64,000 nucleotides of DNA from NCBI GenBank assembly GCA_963969345.1, contig OZ017769.1, forward strand, positions 1,984,001 through 2,048,000, in the 5' to 3' direction. Within the stretch, counting starts at the first letter, position 1. Every line of letters begins with the position of its first letter. This stretch comes from Turbatrix aceti (Eukaryota > Nematoda > Chromadorea > Rhabditida > Panagrolaimidae). Both the position numbers and the translations under genes were made by a program. The notes under the pieces were generated by a model that saw nothing but the letters and a program-made list of their open reading frames with translations, was not told the origin of the DNA and did no database searches. Shown piece by piece: positions 21,307-33,144 of this stretch.

Positions 21307-21795
21307 ATGAAGTTGTTCTCATCTGCCTACCTGGCGCTGACTCTTATCCTGATATTCCTTGTCTTCGCTCTCGCCGATGATGCCGACGTTCCGGAAACCG
21401 CGACGTGGAAACCAAGAAACGTCTTTAACACTGCTGGCTGGTGGTTTCGCAAATTTGATTACCAGTAAGTTGCTGATAACTTGTACTTCAATAACAACGT
21501 GCATTTTGAAAATTCCAGGGTAATCAATCCAGTGGTTAGATTATTTCAAAACAATGAAGATTCGACACCTCCGCCTACGCCGGAAGATCACGTCGTTGAA
21601 AGGCCGTATTTTTTTTCCTACCTTGACGATATGCTCTACGAGATCTTCAACCTCACGACAACCGGCTACGCCTTTCTCATAATTTTCATGGTGTTTCTGC
21701 TGATGTGCTGCTGTTGCTGGATTTGCAACTGTATTTGTAACTGTCTTTGTAGGCCCTTCAGCCAATGCAGCGAATGCAGCATGTGCTACTGCTGA
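21307..21795 (+). CDS. Type I membrane protein with very Cys-rich tail
   Basis: Exons 21307-21464 and 21519-21795 (phase 2) encode 144 residues. Signal peptide MKLFSSAYLALTLILIFLVFALA; a short lumenal part (WKPRNVFNTAGWWF, PPPTPEDHVVERPYF); a transmembrane helix TGYAFLIIFMVFLLM; then CCCCWICNCICNC and further cysteines to the end (at least 14 in 30 residues). The tail is of the same style as the saposin-like proteins around it, suggesting palmitoylation or metal binding, but the ectodomain lacks their Cys pattern. No known family recognised. Confidence 0.6.
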
Positions 21796-22828
21796 TAACG
21801 TATGATCACTTACTTTTCGTAAAACTTGTAATTGCGGAACGAGATATCAATAAAATTATAAAAATCGATTTATTTATTTATTTATTTATTTCAACGAATT
21901 TGGTTTGATAAGTGCCATGTCATCTGACGGGATAACATGATATACAAATTTTTGGCACAAAAATTCTTTTGGCAAATGCCATCATTAAAAAATCAAAAAT
22001 GCAGATGCGCGAAGGTGCCAAAGTCAACACTATAGGTGCGAATGAACGCTGTTTTATGCACCATTGTCGTGAAAGTGAATGTTCGTGTGTCCGCAACGTC
22101 GACAAACATTCAATGTTGTGCCTTCGTTTATTATTCTCAACCACTTCTCTGTAGTCATTGTAATCAATGGTCATGGAGCAACGATAGCAGCGTCAGAGTG
22201 AGAACACCAAATCACCTGCAAAATTGAGAAACTTTTTGTTTTTGCACTCAGCATTGAAATTATGTGAGTAGTGTGTATCTGATATCAGGTTTAGCCTGGT
22301 ATCAGGGTCTCAGTCAGGCAAGAATTTTGAAAGGTCAACGTGATATCATGATAGCAAAAATCAATATCAGTCAGTATCATTATGTCAGAAAAAAGTATCA
22401 TGATACTGATATGTATCTCGATCAAAAAAACAGACGCAACAACAAAAAGTGTGTATAGAACAGTTTGGCAAAATTTCGGTGAAAAAATCTGCGGAGTACA
22501 AAAACTCGGTTTTTTCGTTATTTTTTTAGATATTGTATTTATTTCTTTTTGAACACTTTGAAAGCTCCCGTGAGAGTTTTTTTACCCGGGAGAATCTCCG
22601 GAGAAATTCTATTGGGAGATTTTGGAGATTCACTTTTTTTACTCGTTTTTCTCAACGACGACATGTTATTGATTCAAGTGAAATTGAATATAAGATTTTT
22701 TGTGGGATATATCATATCAGACAGATCACGATATCAGTCTGATATCAGGTTACATCACTGAACTTTTCTTTCAACACAACATTTGTTTATTAAAAAAAAA
22801 CAATCAAAAATCCATCAGTTTTTATGCG
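21796..22828. other. Intergenic region with simple repeat and TATCA-rich sequence
   Basis: An ATTT microsatellite lies at 21868-21891. 22270-22755 is dense in GATATCA/TATCATGATA palindromic words, perhaps an old inverted-repeat element, though no clear ends were found. No gene. Confidence 0.45.
21905..21985 (-). promoter_or_regulatory. Gene-less copy of the saposin-family upstream element
   Basis: On the minus strand it reads TGCCAAAAATTTGTATATC, ATGTTATC, CCGTCAGATGACATGGCA, closely matching the element before copy 1 at 5260-5310. No related coding exon follows on that side. Next to it, 21990-22130 resembles 14005-14120 upstream of copy 2. Confidence 0.65.
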
Positions 22829-23483
22829 TTAACGTCTAGTGCACATACAGATAATATAACAGCAAACACAACAGGTAATAAGTAAGATGAGAATGGAAGC
22901 ACAGCCGATTGTAATTGTCATGTCGAGGTTATCAACAAAAAAGTAGTCAAATATAGTACGCTTTGTCTGAACTCTTGAACGCTTATCGCGGGATTTTATG
23001 ACTTCTTCGCTTTGCATTGTGCTGTTTTTTGTATCAACACCGTAGAGCGCCTTCGCATTGAACATGATTCGGCATACGGCGTCGGGATCATTTGTAGTCT
23101 CCATCTCAGGTAGCATACTGATGCACAAAGCCTCGAGTGGCGGATCAGATGACACCGGCAGATTCCTGCATTGGTTAGCCAGAAATTTCTGTAAACCATT
23201 TTTGATCGATCAAAATTAAAAAAAAACTCACTGTTTCAACTCTGTAGTCGCCAAGGCCTTTACTGAGACGGTCAAGACACTCCTTTTCCGCCTTCGGACA
23301 CGCTTCTGCACAAGCTAGTACGAGTCTTTCAATGACGACGTCATGATTTATCACATTGGTTTCACGACGCTCGACAAACTTGATTCCATCGTTGAGTGCG
23401 ACGAAATTTGGTGGAGGTGGCGCAGCTGCGTGGCTTCTAACGACAAAAACGAGACAAAAAAACGCGGCATACGAGTGAATCAT
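22829..23483 (-). CDS. Membrane-anchored saposin-like protein, family copy 4
   Basis: Exons 23483-23232 and 23188-22829 (phase 0; 43-base intron) encode 203 residues. Signal peptide MIHSYAAFFCLVFVVRSHA is nearly that of copy 2. The Cys framework is CAEACPKAEKEC, then QCRNLP, LCISMLPEM and NDPDAVCRIMFNAKALYG. A basic juxtamembrane stretch (RDKRSRVQTKR) precedes the transmembrane helix and CCVCCYIICMC tail. The opposite orientation and shared 5' sequence with copy 2 suggest duplication by inversion or transposition rather than simple tandem copying. Confidence 0.75.
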
Positions 23484-24423
23484 TTCACAGAAGAATGAAT
23501 TAAAACTGATGTATGTAATGGGCATCAGGATATGACATACAAATTTAGGACACAAAATTTGGATAAACAAAAATTATTAGCAAAAATTAAAAGGACAGTG
23601 TAAAAAATTGCACGTCTGACAATGTACGCAAACAAAGAACACAAGAAGATGCAGCGATCTTCCTACCCTAAAACAATTAGTTATCACAGACAAACATGTT
23701 TACGCCCAATGACTTTGTTCTTAAAGGCACGAACCTCGCGGGCACAATAAGACATATTTTTAGATCAGACACTGTCAACATTTTGTAAGGCACTGTCAAT
23801 AAGATCGTGACCAGGCATGTCAAGGGGGCTGAAATGTTGTGCCCCGCGAGCCTCTGCCCCCTAGCTTGTCGGCCCCGGCCCCCGGCCCCCAGCCTCCAAG
23901 GCCCCCTCTATAAATATAAAATTATTATTTTTTAGCACTTTTACTTTATTGAGCAGAGCAAGAGCAGAGGATGTGAGAATAAAAGAGCGCGAGCGGAGCG
24001 AGCGCGAAAATTTTAGGAACTCAAAGAGCATGAGCAGAGCGAGCACGGAAAATTGAATTGCTCAAAGAGCGCGGTTCCGGCTGTCGTTTCTTATAGCAAT
24101 TGTGCTCATTTTTCATCCGATTCAGATGACTGATCGAATCGGATGGGTAAAACAGAAATTATCGGATATTTTGCTACGGAATCAGGACTCCGGCCTTGAC
24201 CTTTGACTATAATGATTGCAATGAATCTGATGTGAGAGTTGCAAATTTTTTCATCGTTACGTGCGTAATTGATGAATCCCCCCCTACCGTAACCCAAAAT
24301 AAATGCAAATTAAAAAAAAATTAGCATAGTCAACGACAGTCTTATGATAGTTGTGCTTCTGTCAGATTCATTGTTAGCTGAATCGGCGTTGGTCGATAGC
24401 TCCTGTTAGCTGAATTCGTCATC
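23484..24423. other. Intergenic region with family upstream element and GC-rich repeats
   Basis: 23484-23580 (minus) is the shared upstream element of copy 4 (TTTATCCAAATTTTGTG, AAATTTGTATGTCATA). 23820-23910 is C-rich, and 23950-24070 has repeated AGAGCGCGAGCGGAGCGAGCGCG-like units (shown in part here). No gene seen. Confidence 0.45.
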
Positions 24424-25579
24424 ATGGGAGCATGCACGGCTGTTGCTATGTTCGTCCAGTTTGCCTTTATCGCCATCATGGGCGCGTGTCTGGTCCTATC
24501 TGCGATGTCCTTCAACGACGATTCGTGGATTGTTCTTTACAGTAAAGGCGCGTCCAAGGACCAGGAAAACAGCAAGCAACTTGGTTACCTGGGATTATTT
24601 GGCTGCAGTCTGGAGACCAGTGATGTTGTTCCTGATTCTGCTCCAGCCGCTAAATCAGCTCCAGCCGCTCAAGGAGCTCCAGGCCCTCAAGCAGCTCCTG
24701 GCCCTCAAACAGCTCCAGCCCCTACTGGAGCTCCTGACGCTTCTCCTCCTCCCGCTAAGGGTGCTGAAGGGGATGGCGAGGTACAGGTTTCTTTGGTGGA
24801 TGAATCTGAATCGTCTGATGGGTGCCTTTCTGGTGTAAGTCAGCATCAATCTATTTTTTTGTTCACTTTAAACAAACTTTTTTTTCAGGGCATGCCAAAC
24901 CAAGGGATTCTCACGAGTTTGTTTTACGCCGCGTTGGGACAGCAAGCTGTGGGCCTTCTTATCGGCTTCCTCGCGTGCTGCTGCGTGCCATGCATGAGCT
25001 ACATGTTCCCGATCCTCGGCCTCACGCTTGTGCTAAACGAAGCTGGCCTCATCATTATGTGCTTACAGGCTGTCACCGCTGCTGATAAAGTTAACGCCCG
25101 TATGTCTTCTGTTTTTGATTTTGTAATACTTTCATGTTGTTGTTTTTTTAGAGTATAGCGCCAGCAGCGGATCGACTTTTACGTACACCATCATCGCTAC
25201 CGCTCTCAGCGGATCCTCTATCCTCGTTGGCATCATGGGTTGTGCCAGTGCAATATTTGATGCTCCGGCTGAAGCGCCTCCATCGGCCACAGAAATGGCT
25301 CCGCCTATGCCTCAATATGTTCCAGGGCAATTTGTTCCAGGCCAATTTCCTCCAGGCCAGTTTCCTCCAGGCCAGTTTCCTCCAGGACAATTCCCTCCAG
25401 GCCAATTTCCTCCAGGGGCTATGGTTCCATCGCCCGGGGATCCAAATGCGCCGCCGGTGGATCCAAATGCGCCGCCTGTAGATCCCGCGGCCCCTCCGGG
25501 CGATAAGCCTAAGAAGCACAAGCGGAAGCACAAGCACAAGAAAAAGCGCAAGAAGAGTTCGCCGTTCGGTCTTTGGTGA
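24424..25579 (+). CDS. Claudin-like tetraspan protein, copy 3, with Pro-rich repeats and Lys-rich tail
   Basis: Exons 24424-24834, 24889-25099 and 25152-25579 encode 349 residues. It shares with its relatives an N-terminal membrane helix, the loop ND-DSWIVLY...LGYLGLFGC and three later membrane helices. Its first loop holds an Ala/Pro-rich repeat (APAAKSAPAAQGAPGPQA style, about residues 75-110). The C terminus has tandem PGQFP units from about residue 275, DPNAPPV repeats and a final KPKKHKRKHKHKKKRKK. The tail would be cytosolic and could bind acidic partners. Unlike copies 1 and 2 it is strongly low-complexity. Confidence 0.7.
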
Positions 25580-25674
25580 TGACCATTCACCGAAGCCTCC
25601 GAAATTGGTTGATTTCAAATTTACTAGTGACAACCCACCTTTGATGACGAAAATTGCATAAAACAAAAAAACAG

Positions 25675-28317
25675 TCAATCATCGAGTTTGATGAGTTGGA
25701 CGCGCTTCTTTTTGGGTGCTTCGGTCGATGCCGGCGCCGGGGTTGGAGTGCCCTCTGCCGCAGGTTGCTGCTGCTCGTTCTTCGTCACGGGAGTGAAAAA
25801 CTTCAACAGAGTATTTTTCTTCGACGACTTGGGGGTTCCCTGAACCGTTGGGGCTTCGGGAGTCTTGGGTGGGGCCGTAGGGGTGGAAGGGGGCTGTTGG
25901 GTCGCCGCTGCCGCCGCAGACTTGCGCCGCCGGGTCGGTGTCGAGGTATCCGTTGAATTGGCAGCGGTCGTCGCAGCAATTGACTTCTTGGGTAGCCTCT
26001 GGAGAACCGGTGAGTCAGGGGTAGTATTTTCATCCCCACTCGCGAGCTCTGGCATTGTAGTCGGCACAAACGACGAGTCGAGGGAAAAGTTGACGAATGA
26101 ATTGTATCCTTCCAGCGAAGAGACGACAAAATGCTTGCCATCTGGAGTCCACGAAACCGACGTCAGCGAATCGTAGTGCAAATTGCCGAGGTAGGCAATC
26201 GGATTCGAGTGCTGGGAATCGTAGACAAAGACCGCTTCCTTCGTCATGACAGCGTAAATAACTCGATACGGTAACCTAAAAAATTGTTTAAGCCAATTTT
26301 TTGTCATAAAAAATATAAAACTCACCCAAGAAAGTTTTCACGCGTGTTTGGAACCAATTTGTACACAATCGGTGAGCAACGCACCGCAATCGTCGGCTTG
26401 GTTGATGGAAGCATAATTTGGGGTTTAAGTGAGTCGAGATCCGTTCGTTTGTAGACATACGTGCCGTAGATGTTGTCGCCGCCGATTTCCAGGTGAGCGG
26501 CTGGAAAGAGAACAAAAAGTAAAAAAACATTGGAAAACAAAAAAATATTGTGCATACGGCACAAAAAACCGTTTTAGCCTGCAATCAAGAAATAAATAAA
26601 AACATGCCAAGTTAAAATTGAGAAATAACAATTTTTTAGGCCATTGTGGAATCCAGAAGTAACAAAATTACGATCAAAAAATGTTATTCAGCAAAAATGA
26701 AAAGTAACGTTTTTGCATGCGAATTACAGTAACAATGTTAGGTTATGACAACTTTTTATATCCAAAAATATTTTTTAGGCTAACAAACTCATTTTTTTCA
26801 ATAAAAACTTTTTTGTCGTTATTTGCTGAAAAACCACAAAAAATACTCACTCGGAACGAAGAAAAGTGATCCACAAGGCGAGAAATCCGTCGATCTCTTG
26901 AACGCGATCAGCTGGTCGTCGTGGAAGAGCTTGTAGTGCTAGAAAACACTCTTCAGTAAAAACCCAACATTTCCTTTAAACAAAAAAACTCACCACACCC
27001 TCCTGAGTCGAAATATCTCCGATAGACAGATTCAGGCCTTCGACAGCGTGTATCGTACGCAGACTGACTCCCTTGTTGGCGCTCAGGACATCGAGTCGTC
27101 GATCGGTGCTGAAGACAGTGACGTACTTTCCCCGGGGATCCCAGGAAAGTCCAATGGGAAAGTGACGAAAACCACGTCGCTGCCACAATCTTTCTCCCGT
27201 CGTTGCGTTATGCACGACGATGGAGTCATCGTTTGAGCCGGAGGCAATGAACTGGCTGTCGGGTGACCAAGCCATGCACGTGACATCGCTGTCGTGATAG
27301 CGACGAAGCTTTTTGTTAGGCTTCCAATTTTCAAGGTTAGGTGGAAATTCGTAGTCAAATGTTGGATCAATGGTTATTCGTTCGTCGTCGTCGTGGTACC
27401 AGACAATCAGGCCGCCATCGACGTCACCGGTTGCCAGGAGTTGGCCTGGAAAAGAAAAAAAAACATGAAAAACGAGATACAAAATCGTAAAACAGATATT
27501 TAGAAAAAAAACGCAAAAAAATCGTAGAACTACAAAAAAGTAACGTAAAAATGAAAAAAAAACCGTAACCTATTCCAGTTGAAGTAACAAAAACCCGAAC
27601 GAAAAAGTATTACTTTTCAAAAACCACCCACCAAAAGTAACAACAGTTCGTCAAAGTTATCGTAATACAACAAACCGGACGTACAAAAATTATCCCTAAA
27701 TTTTGTAACTTCTCCTGTATGTATAACACAAACGTTACTTTTTTACGGTGTACGTAATACTTTGGGCACTTTTTGATCGTAACCCACCAAAAGTAAAGTA
27801 CAAACCCAGCAGAAGTATAACAACAAAAACGCACCAAAAAGTATTACTTTTCAAAAACAGTCCATCCGAAAGTAACGATTTTTCTTCACAATTATCGTAA
27901 CACAACAAATTGAACGTAATACAACCATCATATTTCCTTATTTTGTTACTTTTCCAATAAAATAAAACATTCGTCCTTTTCCCCTTTTTTTTCACTTTTC
28001 ACCCCGTTAAACCCACAAAAAAACATACCATTAGGCGCCCACCGACAACAATTGAGTGGTCGATGATGTCCATCGAGGTTTGCGACAAAATCGACTTGAA
28101 GCAACTTCGCAGGTGCATCTTCGACTTCCTCAAAGCAAAATTCCCAGATGCGGACGTCTTTTTGTACACCAACTGTTGCTATCTTGTAGAATCTCTCACA
28201 GACGCGTTGGCATTGTCGGTTTGGACGATCGGGAGGATACGTGATGGGCTGAACGTCGATACACATGATCGAGCTTCGGTTATCAAACCAGTAAATTTGA
28301 GGCATGTACACCAGCAT
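25675..28317 (-). CDS. chaf-2: Chromatin assembly factor 1 subunit p60 (CHAF1B) homologue
   Basis: Five exons (28317-28029, 27445-26994, 26938-26851, 26500-26326, 26275-25675) give 534 residues. WD repeats include IATVGVQKDVRIWEFCFEE, LATGDVDGGLIVWYHDD, VTCMAWSPDSQFIASGSNDDSIVVHN and LTSVSWTPDGKHFVVSSLEG. The stretch YHDSDV and RTDFSP-like STDFSPCGSLFFVPS are typical of CAF-1 p60. The low-complexity Pro/Thr/Ala/Lys tail after residue 400 matches the unstructured C terminus of the family. With p150 and RbAp48 it deposits H3-H4 behind replication forks. HIRA is the main alternative; the short tail and single WD block favour p60. Intron 1 (583 bases) and intron 3 hold GTAAC-rich repeats. Confidence 0.85.
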
Positions 28318-28961
28318 CTTGGAATGAACAAGCACAAAAAGACGACTACAACAGACGAAAAAAACGACGACGGAGATGGATACCCGAAATCAATCGTAAA
28401 CCACAGACAACAACGACGAACAAAAGCGAAAGAATTTGAAAATTCTAAGTTCGCGTAAAAATACCGCGCGTTTCAGTCTTTTCGCTTTGAGACCTCGTGC
28501 GTTGTTCTTTTCTGGGTTTTTTTTGCTTTTTTCATGGATTATAGAGTGCGTATTGCTTACATCCGCCGTCGTTCGTTGCGTTGGTTGCGTACGTACGTGC
28601 ACCATGGGCTGTTATGGGGCCATGATGGCTGTATGCGAAGCAGCTGAAAATCTTGATTAAAAGTCAAACCAGCTTTTTGTGCTTTTTCTACCTGGATTCC
28701 TTTTCCCATACTCACGCGACGACACTCACCCACTTACTCTTTGTGTGCGTGTAAACACACACGACGCACGGGTCGTCGACGACGTTGACGCTGGTTTTGT
28801 CTGGTCTAGTGGGAGAAGAATAGAATAGGATTTCTGGTTCTGGCGATACACATACTATTATTTTGCTTTCATTAGGCTAATTTTTGCAACCTGTGTTGTG
28901 TATTCGTCTTTGAGGTGTTTTTTGTTAACTGAAGACAACATTTTCTGACTGATCAGCAATC
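28318..28961. other. Intergenic region between divergent CAF-1 p60 and CERT genes
   Basis: No coding sequence supported; includes both promoters. Confidence 0.4.
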
Positions 28962-31612
28962 ATGGATGATATAACAATTCATGGATACATTTTTAAGTAC
29001 ACAAATTTTATTTACGGCTATCAAGAACGATATTTTAAGATACAAAATGGAAATATTTTTTATTACCTGTCAAAGGAATCCGTTCGCGATGGATGCCGGA
29101 GATTTAAACAGCTGACAAATTTTGCACTTGAGGTTGGTTGGAGACAAAAACGTTGAGGTAGTAAAAAACCCCATCATTTTATAGATGGACGAAATCGATC
29201 CCTGTCGCTTCGACATCGTATTTGACAACGAAAGATGGTGTTTGAGATTTGGTACGGAAGACGATTTACTCAAGTGGAAGAATGTACTTCGCGCTTATTT
29301 GGTGGGTGTTTTTTGTTTGTTTTTTTGTTTACATTCACTGTAAAAAAATAAATAATATTTGTTTGTTACGTTCACTGATGTGAGGTAACAAGCAAATATT
29401 GCTCAAAAAAGTGTGTTTTTATATTTTGTAGCATAAAATGGTGGTAAAGGTTACGTTCAATCGGGCGATATCGTATACGTTCCAGTTTACGATATCATTT
29501 TGAAAAACGTTGTTTTTTACATTTTTATTAAAAAAAAGTGCGTTTTCCTGTTATGCAGCAAAAAATTGGTAAAAAATGGTTGAGTTTACGATATCAATTT
29601 TCACTGACCAGAAGTAACAAAATTTCAACCAAAAATGTTATTCCGCAAAATGAAAAGTAACATTCTATCACGCAGTTTACAGTAACAAAGTAACGTTACT
29701 TTCACGATATTTTTAAAAACCAGTTTTTTCACTTTTCGTCCCGGATTTCCTTTTTTATCCACATTTCCCGATTTCAGCCAATGCCACAATCACTCAAATC
29801 TCCGATACACTCAACAGTCGACATGCACAAGCTGTCGATCATGTCGCAAAACATGTCAGCAGAATTTGAGTACATAGAAAAATTTTTGGGAGATTTTCTT
29901 GGATCATGCGCTGGTCCAGTGGATTTTTCAACCATCGAGCAGACACTTGATCGATGTCGAATGCTGGAAGGACATCTCAAGCAGCTGAGGGCCGTCCTTC
30001 GTCTTCATCAGGTTTGATTTTTTTTTCTTCTTTTTTTGTGTTTTTTTTAAAAAATACAATTTTTTTAGGTAAAAGAAAGCGTCATGAGCGAAGACGAATG
30101 GCACGACGCGGATGACGGCGACATCCAACTGGATCGTGAGATGATTTCTGAACTCCAAAAGGTTAGTTATTTTGGGCGGAGTTTTTTGTTTTTATTAATT
30201 TTCGTTCTCAGACCCGTGTCTGTTATTTTTGTCTCCCATCAGACAGCGTGTGGGATGGATACGTTTTTGCTGTTTGTTAGTCATCAATTTTTTTGTTTGA
30301 ATGACAAATATTGTTCTTTTGTACGCCTAGCAACAAACACGCTCGCTTCTTTCGCAGTTCTCTGTTTTTTGGTTTCAATTTCTCGTTATTTTTTTTCAAT
30401 TTCAGTCGAAAATCAATTTTTCCCCTATTTTTTTCAGGACATGGTTCGAAGCACGAGTCAATGCGAATCCCCTCCCGCTTACGATGACATCGATCAGGAC
30501 AGATCGAAAGAAGAAACGTCTTCGCCGATCTGGAACGAAATCCACCGCATGACCCGTATGCAGGTCGAAAAAGCCAAGGCAGGCACCGACGACGGCGTCT
30601 GGGAACTCTTCTGCCAGGATGGAGCCATGAAGATGTACAAACAGGAAATGGAATCCGAAGACGGGCTCATGGTTGATCCGCTCAAGGCTGTTCACGTCGT
30701 CGACGGCGTCTCTGCGAGGGAGTACATTGATTTCTTCTTCAAAGCTGAATACAAACCGGATTGGGATGGTAGGTGTCTTTTTTCAATAAAAAAAACAAAC
30801 AAATGTTGCTCTAAGAATATCGTTTTTATACTTTGCAACAAAAAATAGGTAAAAAAAAGAATTCACGTTCAAATTTACGATATAATTTTTCATCGACCTG
30901 AAGTAACAAAATTTCGACCAAAAATGTTATTCCGCGGAATGAAAAGTAACGTTCTAACATGCAGTTTACAGTAATAAAGTTACGTTACTTTTACGTTCTT
31001 TTTGAAAACCGCGGTTTTTTTCAGATTTCTTTTTTTTTCCGTTTTGCATCTAAAACGTCCTACTTTTTTTACGATATTGCTTTTTTTCAGACACGCTAGT
31101 CAAAATCAACGTAATCGAAACGCTGGATCCGAACACGCTCATCATCCATCAACTGCACAAAAAAGTCTGGCCAGCTGCGCAAAGAGAATCCCTCTTTTGG
31201 ACCCACTTTGAGGACGTATCCGCGAGTCGTGAAGCCGATGCGCACGATGCCTACATTGTTTGCAACCAGAATGTTGAAAGAGATGACGTTCCCGTAAGTT
31301 TTACGATTCTTTCAAATTTATTCACCCACAAACAACTCTATTTTCCAGCTGACGGACAAAAGCTGCGTCAGAGTAGGCCTTACCGTAGCCATGATGTGCC
31401 AGACGCTGATCCTCACGCCTGGAAAGCCCATATCCGAGTTGACGCGAGCAGATGTCGCATGCCGAATTTACTACATCTCACAGGTGCATCCAGGAGGCTG
31501 GGTGCCAACTGCGGCACTCAGACAGGTCTACAAGCGAGAGTATCCACGGTTTCTGAGAAGATTTACTGGCTACGTTATGGATAAGGTCGCTACCTCACCT
31601 CTACAGCTATGA
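28962..31612 (+). CDS. CERT-like ceramide transfer protein (PH and START domains)
   Basis: Seven exons (28962-29132, 29185-29301, 29778-30011, 30069-30161, 30438-30768, 31091-31293, 31349-31612) join in frame to 470 residues. A PH domain opens the protein (HGYIFKYTNFIYGYQERYFKI...LRFGTEDDLLKWKNVL). A middle helical region carries SEDEWHDADDGD, a likely FFAT-type motif for VAP binding in the ER. A START domain covers the last 230 residues (VWELFCQDGAMKMYKQE, VDGVSAREYIDFFF, VKINVIETLDPNTLIIHQLH, WPAAQRESLFWTHFE, GGWVPTAALRQVYKREYPRFLRRF). It should move ceramide from ER to Golgi. Two long introns hold GTAAC-rich repeats. Confidence 0.88.
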
Positions 31613-33144
31613 TTACTCACACTTCAAACTAATAAAGCAGCCTTGATGATTTGTGCCGAAAAACATGTGAATGACGAGTCTTTTGCAAAATGTACAATAA
31701 ACTTATGTAAACTGTAGATTTTTGGTGGTCTCGAAGGGAAAATTTTGGTTATGCGTTGATTTTAACGCCCGATGTACTTTTTTGGGGCTTATTTGATCGT
31801 GAAACAACGAAAATAACGTAAAAATGAAAAATAATTGTAACCCATCCCATTTGAAGTAACAAAATCCTACAAAAAAGTATTACTTTTTTGTTTTAACGGT
31901 TTAAAAACCGTTGTCGCGTCCTACAGACCGCGATCGCTTCACACTCTCGCTGCGCTTCACACCTTCCCCGATAGCCCCCCCAGAGAACCATCTGCTCCAA
32001 TCTCTTGGAAATGCCGCCCAGCGGTGCCGTCTCCCTTGATTTGAATACAGACTGTTTGTTCTAGATAATTCTTTCCCCTTTTTGTGAATTGTCCTGCTTT
32101 TTTTGATTGTGCTTATATAAAAGGTCAGTTGAAGACGTCAGCGCCGCGACCCCAGCCTTCTCCCGTCCAGTTATCAAACTAGACCTAAATTTTGTTCTTT
32201 TTGACGATTTTTGATCTTTTTTGATCATAACGTTATCATTTTATTTGTTTTACGGCTTTTTTCATCGTAATATCTCGATATGAGGGTCATATTTTTCCGT
32301 TTTGTTTGTTTTCAAACTGATTTATATGCGAAAGTGAATCATCGCTCGATTATTACGTAAGCTGATGATAGACAGCAGTGACTGGTCTACCTCCCCCTTT
32401 TTTTTACCTGAATTATGTTTGAAGAATGCTTGATTGACAAACCTCCTGCTGCCTCATCAGCTGGTGCAGCTGCAGCGTTACTACCCTCTGTCATGCATTT
32501 CATTTCATTTTTCATGCCGAGCCTGTCCTGTCGGCTAACGTTCACTCGTTTTCGCGTCATGTCATGAGCGGGCCATGAATACGAATGTTTGTTTGCGTTT
32601 ACGTTTACGTTTACGTTTTTATAAAAGCTGAAATAATGTTTTTTTTATGTTCTTGCCCGCTCGAAAATTTTTTATATTTTTTGATTTCCAGTTTTTTGTG
32701 ATTGTGTCGTTCAGTTATCTTTTAGGGTTTTTTTTGTGCATTTTTGATGCGAATTTAATTTCGTGATTGTGCGTGAATTAGTGATTTTCAAACTCAAACT
32801 CTTTCAGACGACAGGACAACAACGGGCAGGCAGGTAAGAGGCAGCCATCTTTCTACGTAAATCGCTTGCTTCGTGGACGTGGACGTTGACGTTGTTTTTG
32901 TTGCACTGGAAAGAGAAAAAAAAAAGGAAGAAAGTTTTAATTGACTTATTTCTTCTCCTTTTTTTCGTCCACCTTACCAGCCACCACCCACTATCCCCAC
33001 AACCACCCTCCTCATCATCATCGCCATTGTTGTGCTGCACGTAGATGCCCAACATCGTCATCCAGCTGCTGATTGTTGCTTGACAAATTTTATTCTTCCT
33101 GTCGTCTCTCCTTCTACGCAAAAAACCATTCATAAAAACCAACA
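31613..33144. other. Intergenic region with repeat and possible TATA promoter
   Basis: 31795-31890 matches intronic sequence at 27535-27620 (AACGTAAAAATGAAAAA, TTGAAGTAACAAAA, AGTATTACTTTT). TATATAAAAGG at about 32113 is a good TATA box. No gene was recognised; it may serve the SPPL gene downstream or an unseen non-coding transcript. Confidence 0.4.

Noticed and set aside
22260..22760. TATCA-rich block as a third hAT MITE
   Set aside because: GATATCA palindromes are dense and a CAGTGATGTAACC-like right end exists, but no matching left end or target duplication was found.
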